Source: Avibacterium volantium | GTDB taxonomy: Bacteria > Pseudomonadota > Gammaproteobacteria > Enterobacterales > Pasteurellaceae | Reading direction: 5' to 3' | Length of the DNA stretch: 64,000 nt | NCBI RefSeq assembly: GCF_900635775.1 | Contig: NZ_LR134167.1 | Coordinates: 1,459,001 to 1,523,000, forward strand | Shown: piece after piece, positions 49,559-59,552 of the stretch | Position numbering within the stretch: the stretch's first letter is position 1 | How the letters are laid out: each line of letters starts with the position of its first letter | Position numbers and translations under genes: made by a program | The notes under the pieces: model-generated | The model's input: only the letters and a program-made list of their open reading frames with translations | Told to the model about the DNA's origin: nothing | Databases searched by the model: none

Positions 49559-50131
49559 CTACTCCCCCCAGCGTTGGAATAAATCCTGCTCTAGCTCAAT
49601 GCCAAATTGATCGCATAGGCGGTTAATGCTTTGGTTAATAATATCATCAATGCTTTCAGGGCGATGGTAAAAGGCGGGCATTAGAGGCATTATGGTTGCG
49701 CCAATTTCAGCCGCCTGCGTCATTAAACGTAAATGGCCTAAATGTAGCGGGGTTTCGCGTACGCAAAGAAAAAGCGGTTTGCGCTCTTTTAAACACACGT
49801 CTGCGGCGCGAGTGATGAGATCATCGGTGTAACTGTGCGCAATGCCTGATAAGGTTTTGATTGAACAAGGCAGAATCACCATTCCCAAAGTGCGGTAAGA
49901 TCCCGAAGAAATTGCTGCGCCAATATCGCGCACATCATAGGTTTGATCCGCCAAGGCACGCACTTGTTGAACGCTGTAATCCGTTTCTGCGCCCAAGGTT
50001 TGCTTGGCGGCGTTGCTGATAATTAAGTGGGTTTCAAGATCAGGGACGTTTTTCAATACTTCCAATAAACGTATCGCATAAATCGCCCCTGAAGCGCCTG
50101 TGATGGCAATAATTAAACGTTGTTTGCTCAT
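49559..50131 (-). CDS. ubiX: Flavin prenyltransferase UbiX
   Basis: 190 residues. The flavin-binding start IAITGASGAIYAIRLLE, ISSGSYRTLGMVILPCS and LCVRETPLHLGHLRLM are UbiX signatures. It makes prenylated FMN for the UbiD decarboxylase of ubiquinone synthesis. Its ATG overlaps the purF stop by one base, the same cvpA-purF-ubiX order as in E. coli. Confidence 0.96.
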   Translation of the reverse strand: MSKQRLIIAITGASGAIYAIRLLEVLKNVPDLETHLIISNAAKQTLGAETDYSVQQVRALADQTYDVRDIGAAISSGSYRTLGMVILPCSIKTLSGIAHSYTDDLITRAADVCLKERKPLFLCVRETPLHLGHLRLMTQAAEIGATIMPLMPAFYHRPESIDDIINQSINRLCDQFGIELEQDLFQRWGE

Positions 50132-51642
50132 TAGCTCTCGTTGTGCATTTCAAGATTGGTCGCGTCTTTCTCACGCTTTTTCTTGGCACTATCATTGCGT
50201 AAATCAGCAATATGATCAAGATATTCTGGCGTAATGTCCCCTGTAACATATTTTCCAGTGAACACTGAGCAATCAAAATCTTTAATCGCAGGATTTTCTT
50301 GCTGAACAGATTGAGTAAGCGCATCAAGATCTTGGAAAATCAATTTATCCACGCCAATGAGTTTGGCAATTTCGTCCACTTCTCTTCCATAAGCAATGAG
50401 TTCGTGTTTTGTTGGCATATCAATGCCGTACACATTTGGATAACGAATTTCTGGTGCTGCTGAGGCAAAATAGATTTTTTTCGCCCCTGCAGCGCGCGCC
50501 ATATCTACAATTTGCTCTGAGGTGGTACCGCGTACAATGGAATCGTCCACTAATAGCACATTTTTGCCTTTAAACTCAGAAGAAATGGTATTCAGTTTGC
50601 GGCGTACTGCACTTACGCGCTGCGTTTGCCCCGGCATAATAAAGGTACGCCCTACATAGCGATTTTTCACAAAACCTTGACGATAGGGCTTGTTTAAAAT
50701 ATGGGCGATTTGTAAAGCAATATCATTGGACGTTTCAGGCACAGGGATCACCACATCAATGTCTAAATCTGGCCATTCACGGGCAATTTTTTCGCCTAAA
50801 TATTTTCCCATATGCACGCGCGCGGCATAGACAGAAACGCCATCAATATAGGAATCTGGACGAGCAAAATAAACGTACTCAAAAATGCACGGCGTTAATT
50901 TTGGATTATCCGCGCATTGTTGTGCATAAAATTGGCCATCAAAGGTGATATAAACCGCTTCGCCCGGTTGAATATCGCGTACAAATTCAAAGCCAACCAC
51001 ATCAAGTGCGGTGCTTTCTGACGCAAAAATATATTCTGTTTTGCCATTTTCTTCCCGCTTTCCTAACACCAAAGGGCGGATACCATTAGGATCGCGAAAC
51101 GCCACCATTCCGTGTCCGATAATCATTGCGATGCAAGCATAAGCCCCACGAATGTCATTGTTCGTAGCTTTAATGGCGTGGAAAATGTCTTCAGGCGAAA
51201 GATGCTGGGTATAAATATGATCAAGATGATAAGCAAGAATATTGAGCAAAATCTCTGAATCAGAATTGGTATTAACGTGGCGGCGGGCGCGTTCGTATAA
51301 AGTTTTTTTCAGCTGTTCAGAATTGGTTAAATTGCCGTTATGCACAAGGGTTAAGCCATAAGGCGAGTTCACATAAAAAGGCTGAGCTTCAGAAACGCTG
51401 GAGCTACCTGCTGTCGGGTAACGAACGTGTCCGATACCAGCATTACCTTGCAAACGTAGCATATGTACTTGCTGGAAAACATCGCTCACCAGCCCATTTG
51501 CCTTGCGTAAGCGGAAGCGATTTTCATCGTCAATGGTAACGATTCCCGCTGCATCTTGCCCGCGATGTTGCAACACGGTTAAGCCATCATAAATAGCTTG
51601 GTTTACTGGACTTTGACCGATAATACCGACAATACCACACAT
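50131..51642 (-). CDS. purF: Amidophosphoribosyltransferase
   Basis: 503 residues. Met-Cys start (MCGIVGIIG): the N-terminal Cys becomes the glutaminase nucleophile with no propeptide. The PRPP loop [18 protein letters not shown] is in the C-terminal half. It makes phosphoribosylamine, the first committed purine step. It lies 12 bases after cvpA and overlaps ubiX. The PurR box upstream of cvpA should control all three. Confidence 0.98.
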   Translation of the reverse strand: MCGIVGIIGQSPVNQAIYDGLTVLQHRGQDAAGIVTIDDENRFRLRKANGLVSDVFQQVHMLRLQGNAGIGHVRYPTAGSSSVSEAQPFYVNSPYGLTLVHNGNLTNSEQLKKTLYERARRHVNTNSDSEILLNILAYHLDHIYTQHLSPEDIFHAIKATNNDIRGAYACIAMIIGHGMVAFRDPNGIRPLVLGKREENGKTEYIFASESTALDVVGFEFVRDIQPGEAVYITFDGQFYAQQCADNPKLTPCIFEYVYFARPDSYIDGVSVYAARVHMGKYLGEKIAREWPDLDIDVVIPVPETSNDIALQIAHILNKPYRQGFVKNRYVGRTFIMPGQTQRVSAVRRKLNTISSEFKGKNVLLVDDSIVRGTTSEQIVDMARAAGAKKIYFASAAPEIRYPNVYGIDMPTKHELIAYGREVDEIAKLIGVDKLIFQDLDALTQSVQQENPAIKDFDCSVFTGKYVTGDITPEYLDHIADLRNDSAKKKREKDATNLEMHNES

Positions 51643-51654
51643 TCGTGTTATCCC

Positions 51655-52155
51655 CTATTGAGTTAATGTTGAGTTTAATAAACTGGAATTTTCCTGAATT
51701 TTTTGGAAGAACCATTCCACGATAAAACCAAAGTGCGGGATTAATTTTGATTCTTTCCACACTTCACTTTGGCTAAAGTTGGTAAAGGTATCTACGAAAA
51801 ATAATAAGGCAGCAACAATTAGCACGCCACGCAATAAACCGAAACAGCCACCTAAAACGCGATCAGTGCCTGATAAACCAGTTTTATCTACCAATTGGCT
51901 GACTAAATAATTCACAATCGCGCCAATAATTAAGGTGGCAATAAATAAGATGGCAATGGCGGCGCCGTTACGAATATATCCTGATTCAATTTGAGTTAAA
52001 AAGTTGGCGACATAGGGATAAAAATGATTTGCCACCAGAAAGGCAACGACCCAGCTTGCAAGGGACATCACCTCACGCACGAAACCACGCAAAAGGCTGA
52101 CAATAATAGAAAAGGCAATAATTCCGATAATGATAAAATCTAAATAATTGTTCAC
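51655..52155 (-). CDS. cvpA: CvpA-family membrane protein
   Basis: 166 residues from a GTG at 52155, chosen because it follows TAGAGA, gives the family length (E. coli 162) and places the PurR box upstream; the frame stays open to 52233. Four membrane helices occupy about residues 3-130 (YLDFIIIGIIAFSIIVSLLRG first). CvpA is needed for colicin V export and envelope stress tolerance in E. coli; its molecular role is unclear. Confidence 0.9.
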   Translation of the reverse strand: MNNYLDFIIIGIIAFSIIVSLLRGFVREVMSLASWVVAFLVANHFYPYVANFLTQIESGYIRNGAAIAILFIATLIIGAIVNYLVSQLVDKTGLSGTDRVLGGCFGLLRGVLIVAALLFFVDTFTNFSQSEVWKESKLIPHFGFIVEWFFQKIQENSSLLNSTLTQ

Positions 52156-52212
52156 GAAAATAATCTCTACAAAATATAGGATATTTATGACCGCCGCGTA
52201 TTCTAGCAAAAA

Positions 52213-52228
52213 ACGAAAACGTTTGCGT
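52213..52228 (-). promoter_or_regulatory. PurR operator upstream of cvpA-purF-ubiX
   Basis: Read on the minus strand the site is ACGCAAACGTTTTCGT, identical to the E. coli PurR consensus as I know it. It lies 58 bases upstream of the chosen cvpA start and indicates repression by PurR with hypoxanthine or guanine. Confidence 0.88.
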
Positions 52229-52321
52229 AGCATTATTTGCAGTTTTTTATCCTAAGGGTTAAAAAGTAGCGTACTATATCACTCGCTCTTGGTAGGATCA
52301 ACAAAGCACGCGTTAAGAAAA

Positions 52322-52762
52322 TTATAAGGATTGCCAAAAGTCTGCGGGCAATTTTTGCTCGGCTTTTTTTAATACTGATGCCAGATCTTGATAAGTGGGA
52401 TTGTCTGGCACATTAACACCACTACCCGCTTTTTCCAATTGCTGACAAATTTGCGAAAATTGCACCGCACTTTGTGGCGGTAATGGCGTTTGTGCGCGTT
52501 TGCCAAGCCAATAAAGCCCTTGCAAAGGTAAACACAAGGAAAAAAGTGCGGTTAAAATGGTCGCAGCTAATGCCACCATATCCTCTTTGGCATAAATTTG
52601 TTGCCACACTAACGCAAACACCGCCAGAAATGGCATCAGTTTTTGCGAAAATTGGGTGGCTTTGATAACGCGGTTTTCGGGAAAAATCATTCCTAACTTG
52701 GGAATTAATGGCCAAGTATCAAGATAAATCTGCCCCTGCTTAAGTGCGGTGAAAAATTTCAT
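52322..52762 (-). CDS. yfbV: YfbV-family membrane protein (UPF0208)
   Basis: 146 residues. [27 protein letters not shown] opens the DUF412 family; two membrane helices sit at about 42-90. The partner role in E. coli is insulating the Ter macrodomain. It is divergent from ackA, as in enterics, which supports the name. Confidence 0.9.
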   Translation of the reverse strand: MKFFTALKQGQIYLDTWPLIPKLGMIFPENRVIKATQFSQKLMPFLAVFALVWQQIYAKEDMVALAATILTALFSLCLPLQGLYWLGKRAQTPLPPQSAVQFSQICQQLEKAGSGVNVPDNPTYQDLASVLKKAEQKLPADFWQSL

Positions 52763-52936
52763 TATTTTCCTTGTTATGATGAACGGTTATCCATTCGTTC
52801 ATTATAGCCCATTCTTTTTCTTCATCTTGTGATTATTTTTATAAAAAAATTTTAATTTTTAATCATTTTTTTGATAAATGTCGCATTTTTTCCACCTTGA
52901 GAATTTATTTTATTGAGTGAACAGTGTATCCTATAC

Positions 52937-52990
52937 AGGATCTAACGACTTTTATATGTCGCTCCGTTTAGGCTATTTAGACGGAATCCT
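52937..52990 (+). ncRNA. Candidate structured 5' leader of ackA (three-way junction)
   Basis: AGGAT (52937-52941) pairs with ATCCT (52986-52990). Inside are CGAC/GTCG (52946-52949 with 52958-52961) and an 8-bp stem TCCGTTTA/TTAGACGGA-type pairing (52963-52970 with 52978-52985, including one G-U). The closing helix abuts the third helix directly. It ends 27 bases before the ackA ATG. Another ATCCT at 52928-52932 could compete for AGGAT. Not a family I recognise. Confidence 0.45.
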
Positions 52991-53017
52991 TTTAACTTAA
53001 TTAAAAATAGGTTACTT

Positions 53018-54220
53018 ATGTCTCAAAAATTAGTTCTCGTACTTAACTGCGGTAGTTCATCACTTAAATTTTCTATTTTAGACCCTGTAACAGGTGAAGA
53101 AAAATTATCTGGTCTTGCAGAAGCTTTCCACCTGCCAGATGCGCGTATCAAATGGAAATTGCACGGTGAAAAAGGCAATGCGGAATTAGGTGCTGGTGCG
53201 GCACATAGCGAAGCGCTTGCATTTATTGTGAACAATATTTTCCCATTAGATCCATCATTAAAAGATGAGATTGTGGCAATTGGTCACCGTATTGTTCACG
53301 GTGGTGAGAAATTCACTTCTTCTGTAATCATCAATGATGAAGTTATTCAAGGGATTAAAGACGCGATCCAATTTGCGCCATTACACAACCCTGCGCACTT
53401 AATCGGTATTGAAGAAGCGTTCAAAATGTTCCCGCACTTAAAAGATAAAAACGTGGCGGTGTTTGATACAGCATTCCATACCACAATGCCTGAAGAAGCG
53501 TTCTTATACGCTATTCCTTATTCTTTATATAAAGATCACGGTGTTCGCCGCTACGGTGCGCACGGTACAAGCCATTTCTATGTAAGCCAACAAGCAGCTG
53601 AGCGTTTAAACGTACCTGCGGATCAAGTAAATGTGATCACTTGTCACTTAGGTAACGGTGCATCAGTAGCTGCCGTTCGTCACGGTAAATGTATTGATAC
53701 ATCAATGGGCTTAACCCCATTAGAAGGCTTAGTAATGGGTACACGTTCTGGTGATTTAGACCCTGCAATCATTTTCTACCTACACGATAACCTAGGTATG
53801 AGCGTTGAAGAAATCAACACCCTATTAACCAAAAAATCAGGTTTATTAGGTTTAACAGAAGTAACCAGCGACTGTCGTTATGCAGAAGATAACTATGATG
53901 CAGAAGCCGCAGCAAAACGTGCATTAGATGTATTCTGCTATCGTTTAGCAAAATATATCGGTTCATATATGGCAGTTATCGGTGAGCGTTTAGATGCTAT
54001 CGTGTTCACTGGTGGTATTGGTGAAAACTCAGGACTTGTTCGTGAAAAAACCTTAGAGCATTTAAAACTCTTCGGCTATAAACTAGATAACGACAAAAAC
54101 CTTGCAGCGCGCTTTGGTAACGAAGGCGTGATCACCACAGATAACACCCCTGTTGCAATGGTTATCCCAACAAACGAAGAATTAGTAATCGCACAAGATA
54201 CTGCAAAACTTTGTAGCTAA
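53018..54220 (+). CDS. ackA: Acetate kinase
   Basis: 400 residues, the usual length. Motifs [14 protein letters not shown] at the N-terminus, [33 protein letters not shown] and FTGGIGENS are those of the acetokinase family. It interconverts acetyl phosphate and ADP with acetate and ATP. It is followed by pta after a hairpin that may reduce but not stop transcription. A structured leader lies upstream (52937-52990). Confidence 0.98.
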   Translation: MSQKLVLVLNCGSSSLKFSILDPVTGEEKLSGLAEAFHLPDARIKWKLHGEKGNAELGAGAAHSEALAFIVNNIFPLDPSLKDEIVAIGHRIVHGGEKFTSSVIINDEVIQGIKDAIQFAPLHNPAHLIGIEEAFKMFPHLKDKNVAVFDTAFHTTMPEEAFLYAIPYSLYKDHGVRRYGAHGTSHFYVSQQAAERLNVPADQVNVITCHLGNGASVAAVRHGKCIDTSMGLTPLEGLVMGTRSGDLDPAIIFYLHDNLGMSVEEINTLLTKKSGLLGLTEVTSDCRYAEDNYDAEAAAKRALDVFCYRLAKYIGSYMAVIGERLDAIVFTGGIGENSGLVREKTLEHLKLFGYKLDNDKNLAARFGNEGVITTDNTPVAMVIPTNEELVIAQDTAKLCS

Positions 54221-54232
54221 TTTTATAAACAG

Positions 54233-54262
54233 ACTGCCGAATTATTCGGCAGTTTCTTTTTC
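54233..54262 (+). terminator. Hairpin between ackA and pta
   Basis: ACTGCCGA (54233-54240) pairs with TCGGCAGT (54246-54253), then TTCTTTTTC. It probably tunes ackA versus pta levels. Confidence 0.8.
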
Positions 54263-54285
54263 ATCATTTAACCTGAAGGTTTATT

Positions 54286-56424
54286 ATGTCTCGCACAATT
54301 ATTCTTATTCCTGTGAGTGCTGGCGTTGGTTTAACCAGTGTTAGCCTTGGTTTAATTCGTTCGCTTGAAGAAAAAGGCGCGAAAATTGGTTTTATGAAAC
54401 CCATTTCACAACCAAATACTGGCGAAGATAAACTTGATCGCAGCACTTCTATCGTTCGTACTAGCACTTCTATTGAAACCGCTGAGCCATTTATGCTAAG
54501 CGTGGCGGAAAGCTTAATCGGACAAAATCAATCTGATGTTTTATTAGAGAAAATTGTTGAAAATCACCAACAATTAGCTAAAAACAATGAAATTATCATT
54601 GTTGAAGGTTTAATCCCAACGCGCAAACATAGCTATGCCAACAGCATTAACTATGAAATTGCCCAAGCGCTAGATGCAGAAATCATTTTGGTTGCTGCCC
54701 CTTCAACAGAAACACCAGAGCAGCTGAAAGAGCGTGTAGAAGCCGCTGCTTCACAATTTGGTGGTAAAAATAATAAAAACTTACTGGGTGTGGTTATCAA
54801 CAAATTCAATGCACCAATTGATGAATCTGGCCGTACTCGCCCTGATTTAAGTGAGATTTTTGACGCTTATCAACATAGCCATAGCAACGTGGCTGAAGTG
54901 TATAAATTATTTGAAAAAAGTCCAATCAAAGTGCTTGCTTGTATTCCTTGGAATGCAGAACTTATCGCAACTCGTGTGATTGATTTGGTTAAACACTTAG
55001 GCGCAGCCATTATCAATGAGGGCGAAATTCAAACTCGCCGTATTCGCAGCATTACGTTCTGTGCAAGAAGCTTGCCAAATATGGTGGAACACTTCCGCAA
55101 TGGTAGCTTGTTAGTGACTTCCGCAGATCGTCCTGATGTATTAGTTGCTGCTGCCCTTGCTGCAAGTAATGGCATTGAATTAGGTGGTTTGCTTTTAACT
55201 GGCGGATATAAATTAGATAGCCAAATCAAAAAACTGTGCCAACCTGTTTTTGAAAGCACAGGATTGCCAATTTTCCGTATTGAGGGTAACACTTGGCAAA
55301 CCGCTCTTGCATTACAAAGCTTCAACCTTGAAGTGCCAGTCGATGATAAAGAGCGTATTGAAAGCATTAAACAATACACTAGCCAACAATTTGATGCAGA
55401 CTTTGTTAATTCAATTGTGGCAGAATCTTCTCGCCAACGCCGCTTATCACCGCCTGCGTTCCGTTTCCAATTAACCGAATTAGCACGCCAAGCGAAAAAA
55501 CGCATTGTGTTGCCTGAAGGAGACGAGCCGCGTACCATCAAAGCTGCTGCCCTTTGTGCAGAACGTGGTATTGCAGAATGTGTACTTTTAGCTAACCCTG
55601 CTGACGTTCAACGTGTGGCAGAAGCGCAAGGCGTACAATTAGGCAAAGGCATCACCATTATTGATCCAGCAAGCGTGCGTGAAAACTATGTGGCCCGTTT
55701 AGTCGAACTGCGTAAAAACAAAGGTATGACCGAAGCGCTTGCCCGTGAGCAACTAGAAGACACCGTGGTACTTGGCACGATGATGTTAGAAGCCAACGAA
55801 GTTGATGGCTTGGTTTCAGGTGCGGTTCACACCACAGCGAACACCATTCGTCCGCCAATGCAAATTATCAAAACAGCACCAGGTAACTCCATTGTTTCTT
55901 CAATCTTCTTTATGTTACTGCCAGATCAAGTGCTTGTTTATGGTGACTGCGCAGTAAACCCAGCTCCAACAGCAGAACAGCTTGCAGAAATCGCAATTCA
56001 ATCAGCAGATTCTGCGAAAGCCTTTGGTATCGATCCAAAAGTGGCAATGATTTCCTACTCTACGGGTACATCAGGTAGCGGTGCGGACGTTGAAAAAGTG
56101 AAAGAAGCAACACGCCTTGCGCAAGAAAAACGCCCAGATCTTATCATTGACGGCCCATTACAATATGATGCGGCAATTATGGAAGATGTGGCTCGTTCTA
56201 AAGCACCAAACTCACCAGTTGCAGGTAAAGCCACCGTATTCGTGTTCCCAGATCTGAATACAGGTAACACCACTTATAAAGCGGTACAACGCTCTGCGGA
56301 TCTCGTTTCTATTGGCCCTATGCTACAAGGTATGCGTAAGCCAGTGAACGACCTTTCTCGCGGTGCATTAGTCGATGATATTGTGTACACCATTGCATTA
56401 ACAGCAATCCAAGCAACACAATAA
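54286..56424 (+). CDS. pta: Phosphate acetyltransferase
   Basis: 712 residues, the long enteric-type enzyme. An N-terminal P-loop-like DRTGG/BioD-like domain ([14 protein letters not shown]) precedes the catalytic phosphate acetyl/butyryl transferase domain from about residue 390 ([39 protein letters not shown]). It makes acetyl phosphate from acetyl-CoA. It shares a locus with ackA; the 65-base gap holds a hairpin. A strong terminator follows. Confidence 0.97.
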   Translation: MSRTIILIPVSAGVGLTSVSLGLIRSLEEKGAKIGFMKPISQPNTGEDKLDRSTSIVRTSTSIETAEPFMLSVAESLIGQNQSDVLLEKIVENHQQLAKNNEIIIVEGLIPTRKHSYANSINYEIAQALDAEIILVAAPSTETPEQLKERVEAAASQFGGKNNKNLLGVVINKFNAPIDESGRTRPDLSEIFDAYQHSHSNVAEVYKLFEKSPIKVLACIPWNAELIATRVIDLVKHLGAAIINEGEIQTRRIRSITFCARSLPNMVEHFRNGSLLVTSADRPDVLVAAALAASNGIELGGLLLTGGYKLDSQIKKLCQPVFESTGLPIFRIEGNTWQTALALQSFNLEVPVDDKERIESIKQYTSQQFDADFVNSIVAESSRQRRLSPPAFRFQLTELARQAKKRIVLPEGDEPRTIKAAALCAERGIAECVLLANPADVQRVAEAQGVQLGKGITIIDPASVRENYVARLVELRKNKGMTEALAREQLEDTVVLGTMMLEANEVDGLVSGAVHTTANTIRPPMQIIKTAPGNSIVSSIFFMLLPDQVLVYGDCAVNPAPTAEQLAEIAIQSADSAKAFGIDPKVAMISYSTGTSGSGADVEKVKEATRLAQEKRPDLIIDGPLQYDAAIMEDVARSKAPNSPVAGKATVFVFPDLNTGNTTYKAVQRSADLVSIGPMLQGMRKPVNDLSRGALVDDIVYTIALTAIQATQ

Positions 56425-56454
56425 CAAAAACTCAGAAAAAACCGACCGCACTTT

Positions 56455-56502
56455 AAATCTGCGCTTTTCCCTTAAAAATAGCGGTTAAGCGCAGATTTTT
56501 TT
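56455..56502 (+). terminator. Terminator of pta
   Basis: AAATCTGCGCTT and AAGCGCAGATTT form a 12-bp stem ending in a T run. The rest of 56425-56793 is AT-rich promoter DNA of the next gene, in which I see no further gene. Confidence 0.9.
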
Positions 56503-56793
56503 ACATCAAAATTTTCTATGAAAAAATGCATAATGATGACAAAATCACCGCATTAAGCTATAAAATTCACCACTTACAAAAGTTTCAGTCTTTACATAAA
56601 ATAACAATTCATTACTCAAAAAATATCTTTTCATTTAATTTCAATGAGTTAAATCTATCCGATTAAATTTTTTCAAAATTAATACGTAAAAAAATGTAAA
56701 TAGTAGTTTATTTTTCTACATTTTTGTTACAGACTATGCACCGCAAACGTGGGGTTTGTATCTCATTATTGAATTATTTATTTAGGAGTAAAA

Positions 56794-57462
56794 ATGAAAA
56801 AATCATTATTAGCCGCATTAGTATTAGGCGCAACCTTAACTGTAACTGGCTGTTTCGATAAAGAAAGCAAAGTTTCAGCACAAGTTGAAAATGCAAAATC
56901 AAGCGTTTCTGAAGCGAAAGACGCTGTCGCTCAAGCAGCATCAGATGTTAAAGATGCAGCAGTTGAAGCAGCAAAAGATGTGAAAGACACTGCAGTATCA
57001 AAAATTACTGAAGCTAAAGATGTAATCACTGAAAAAGCAAGCTCAATGGCTGACGCAGCTACTCAAAAAGTGACTGAAATGAAAGATGCAGCGGCTGAGA
57101 AAGTAACTTCTATGGCTGATGCTGCTACTGAAAAAGCAGCTGAAATGAAAGACGCAGCAGTAGAAAAAGTAACTGGCGCTAAAGACGCAGTAGCAGAAAA
57201 AGCAGCAGATGTAAAAGACGCTGCAATGGATAAAGTTGCTGATGTTAAAGATGCTGCCGTAGAAGCAAAAGATGCCGCAGTTGAAAAAGCGAGTTCAGCG
57301 GTTGATTCAGCAGCACAAAAAGCGGCTGAAGTAAAAGATGCCGCAATGGACAAAGCCGCAGCTGTTAAAGATGCAGCTGTAGAAGCAAAAGATGCTGCAG
57401 TTGAAAAAGTAACTGAAGCGAAAGACGCAGCAGTTGAAAAAGTTGAAAGTTTAACTAAATAA
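56794..57462 (+). CDS. Repeat-rich helical lipoprotein (LEA-like)
   Basis: 222 residues. Lipoprotein signal with lipobox LTVTGC (Cys20), then about 200 residues of near-continuous amphipathic helix in which A/K/D/E/V dominate. Units of 11 or so residues such as KDAAVEKV, VKDAAVEAK and MADAATEK recur from about residue 40 to the end. The pattern resembles group 3 LEA or apolipoprotein-like proteins, a fold of this kind being used for envelope or desiccation protection; function is not established. The gene has GGAG before its ATG, lies in a 330-base promoter region and ends in a good terminator. Confidence 0.85.
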   Translation: MKKSLLAALVLGATLTVTGCFDKESKVSAQVENAKSSVSEAKDAVAQAASDVKDAAVEAAKDVKDTAVSKITEAKDVITEKASSMADAATQKVTEMKDAAAEKVTSMADAATEKAAEMKDAAVEKVTGAKDAVAEKAADVKDAAMDKVADVKDAAVEAKDAAVEKASSAVDSAAQKAAEVKDAAMDKAAAVKDAAVEAKDAAVEKVTEAKDAAVEKVESLTK

Positions 57463-57484
57463 TTTAGTCATCGAGTTATGATTA

Positions 57485-57515
57485 AAAAAGGCTAGAAATA
57501 TTCTAGCCTTTTTAC
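57485..57515 (+). terminator. Terminator of the repeat lipoprotein gene
   Basis: AAAAAGGCTAGAA and TTCTAGCCTTTTT form a clean hairpin with a T tail. Confidence 0.9.
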
Positions 57516-57525
57516 TTTATTTCTC

Positions 57526-57554
57526 TTTAAATTCAATCAATTCCTTGATAGAAT
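57526..57554 (+). promoter_or_regulatory. Candidate ssrA promoter
   Basis: TTTAAA (57526-57531), a 17-base spacer and TAGAAT (57549-57554), with the mature tmRNA beginning at 57567. Hexamers are only moderate. Confidence 0.4.
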
Positions 57555-57566
57555 TACCGAGTTTTT

Positions 57567-57933
57567 GGGGCTGATTCTGGATTCGACGGGATTAGCGAAG
57601 CCCAAGGTGCACGTCGAGGTGCGGTTGGCCTCGTAAATAAACCGCAAAAAAATAGTCGCAAACGACGAACAATACGCTTTAGCAGCTTAATAACCTGCTC
57701 ATAGCCTTCTCTCCCCAGCTTCCGCTCGTAAGACGGGGATAAAGAGGAGTCAAACCCAAACGAGATCGCGTGGACGCCTCCGCTTGAGGATCGAAACGTT
57801 AAATTGAATCAAGCTAGCTTAACTATCGCGTGTCTGTCCGCAGTGGTTAAGTGAAATTAAAGACTAGACTAAACGTGTAGTGCTGAAGGTAGAGTAATTT
57901 CGGACGGGGGTTCAACTCCCCCCAGCTCCACCA
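57567..57933 (+). ncRNA. ssrA: Transfer-messenger RNA
   Basis: The RNA starts GGGGCTGATTCTGGATTCGA and ends with the T-arm and acceptor GGGGGTTCAACTCCCCCC plus AGCTCCACCA. The tag reading frame (57658-57690) encodes ANDEQYALAA followed by TAA. That tag is the Haemophilus/Pasteurella type. With SmpB, tmRNA rescues stalled ribosomes. The genes immediately downstream are unlike their neighbours, and ssrA is a well-known integration hotspot. Confidence 0.98.
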
Positions 57934-58045
57934 GTTCTTTTTCTAACAAACCTATAACCAACTTTTTTGCTTTTTAAAATAAAGATTTATTAATTATATA
58001 ATTCAATATATACTGATAAAAATTTCTTTTAATTGGAATAGTAAA

Positions 58046-59017
58046 ATGAGAAGTTTTATTTTAGGGTATTTAGGCAGTTCTGATAGTTCTAGTAGTGATA
58101 AGAGAAGTAAGAATGTGGGGCTTGATATACATATCAATCTATGGAACAGCCAATATGACAGAAATAAATATTATATTGATATAGGATTAATGATAGAAGA
58201 TATATCATTAGTGGAAAGTATCCTTATATATGTACCATTTAAAATATTAAAACCAGAAGATTTAGCCAAAACACTTGTCCAAGATCGCCGTCTGCTAAGC
58301 GCTATATTTAATAAAAAAGTAAACACTAATAGCTATGAGGGAGTTCGTGAACATCTACAAATAGATGACGATGACGTCATCTTATATAAATTAAGAGATG
58401 AGCAATTTCGATATACTCCTTACTCAGAATATACTAAAATAGAAATTCAATGCACTAATATACTATCAAAGCGCGAAACTGAAAATGATCCTAAGTTAAA
58501 AAAATATAAAAAATATTACTTCCGCTTCAGAATAAAACCTGAGAATATTAGTACTATTATAAAGAAAGAAAACCAAGATAATAAGGTATGGCAGGATCCC
58601 TCCTTACGCACTACTGAAACCATTGACTTTAGAATAAATGAATTACGCTCATGCCCCGACGAACTTAGAGAGAGTTATTTAGAACAAAGAAACTTTGATA
58701 TTAAAACTATTCATTACTTAATTATTAGAAATTCAAGTGATACATTCATTAATGTAGATAGTAAAGCTTTGACAAGTAGATTATTAGAACATGAGATATG
58801 GGAAAATTATCTCCCTAAAGAAATAGATAAAGAAAAAGATATGATGGCTTATCATTTTAAAGAAAAAAATAATGATGGAATCAAAGTCTATACGAATCTA
58901 TCACAATTTAGTTATCTATTTAATGTAAAAAAACGGTTATGTATATATTTCCTTATTAGTATGTTCATTGCTATTATTGCATCATATATATCGTCATTTA
59001 TTTATGACCATCTATAA
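58046..59017 (+). CDS. Hypothetical tail-anchored protein of the ssrA island
   Basis: 323 residues, unrecognised. Most of the protein is soluble, with beta-rich charged segments (VGLDIHINLWNSQYDRNKYY near the start). A single membrane helix lies at about residues 298-320 (LCIYFLISMFIAIIASYI), followed by YDHL, so the bulk probably faces the cytoplasm. AGA, ATA and other AT-rich codons are common, unlike the flanking genes. It starts 112 bases after tmRNA and is followed 16 bases later by a GNAT gene, suggesting one operon. A role as a membrane effector or sensor is inference. Confidence 0.6.
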   Translation: MRSFILGYLGSSDSSSSDKRSKNVGLDIHINLWNSQYDRNKYYIDIGLMIEDISLVESILIYVPFKILKPEDLAKTLVQDRRLLSAIFNKKVNTNSYEGVREHLQIDDDDVILYKLRDEQFRYTPYSEYTKIEIQCTNILSKRETENDPKLKKYKKYYFRFRIKPENISTIIKKENQDNKVWQDPSLRTTETIDFRINELRSCPDELRESYLEQRNFDIKTIHYLIIRNSSDTFINVDSKALTSRLLEHEIWENYLPKEIDKEKDMMAYHFKEKNNDGIKVYTNLSQFSYLFNVKKRLCIYFLISMFIAIIASYISSFIYDHL

Positions 59018-59033
59018 CACATAGGAATTAGGA

Positions 59034-59552
59034 ATGAAAAAAAATTGGAAAATCCAATATTTTTCTGAAATTAAGCCAGAAGAATTAAAAAAAGATTTTT
59101 TAGACTTAACTGCTAGTTTTCTTATAGATAATTCAATTCTCCCCTCTGAAGAGATGTATCCCGGAATCTCAGATTGGTTTGACAAGAAAGTTAAATCTGA
59201 AGTGAGTAATAATCCTAAGGAACGAGAAATCTTACTTGTTACTACTAAAGAACATAATCGTTTGAAAATAATTGCGATACTTATTCTAAAAAACAAAAAT
59301 GGAGAGAAAAAAATATGTACTATCCGGGTTGATGAGAAATATCGAAAACAGGGAATAGGGAACGCATTATTTGATAAGGCTTTTAAATATTTAGATACAG
59401 ATAGTCCCTTAATAACAGTATCAGAAGAATGTGACCCTTCATTAAAAAAACTTCTTAAGAAATACAACTTTAAGCAAACATCTAAAAAGAAAAACTTATA
59501 TAGAGAAGGAAAATTAGAGTACTTTTACAATGAACATATTACTATCGATTAA
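59034..59552 (+). CDS. GNAT-family N-acetyltransferase of the ssrA island
   Basis: 172 residues. The acetyl-CoA binding motif A is clear: TIRVDEKYRKQGIGNALF with R104-x-x-G107-x-G109, after strand KIIAILILKN. AT-rich codons, as its neighbours. The stop lies 23 bases inside the next (ASCH) gene. Substrate is not predictable: it could be a protein, an aminoacyl-tRNA, or a small molecule. It lacks the features of ribosomal-protein acetyltransferases such as RimI. Association with an ASCH gene suggests a linked modification function. Confidence 0.8.
   Translation: MKKNWKIQYFSEIKPEELKKDFLDLTASFLIDNSILPSEEMYPGISDWFDKKVKSEVSNNPKEREILLVTTKEHNRLKIIAILILKNKNGEKKICTIRVDEKYRKQGIGNALFDKAFKYLDTDSPLITVSEECDPSLKKLLKKYNFKQTSKKKNLYREGKLEYFYNEHITID

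Noticed and set aside
57063..57353. An Ala/Ser-rich frame antisense to the repeat lipoprotein
   Set aside because: It is a shadow of the A/K/D repeats with no independent support.
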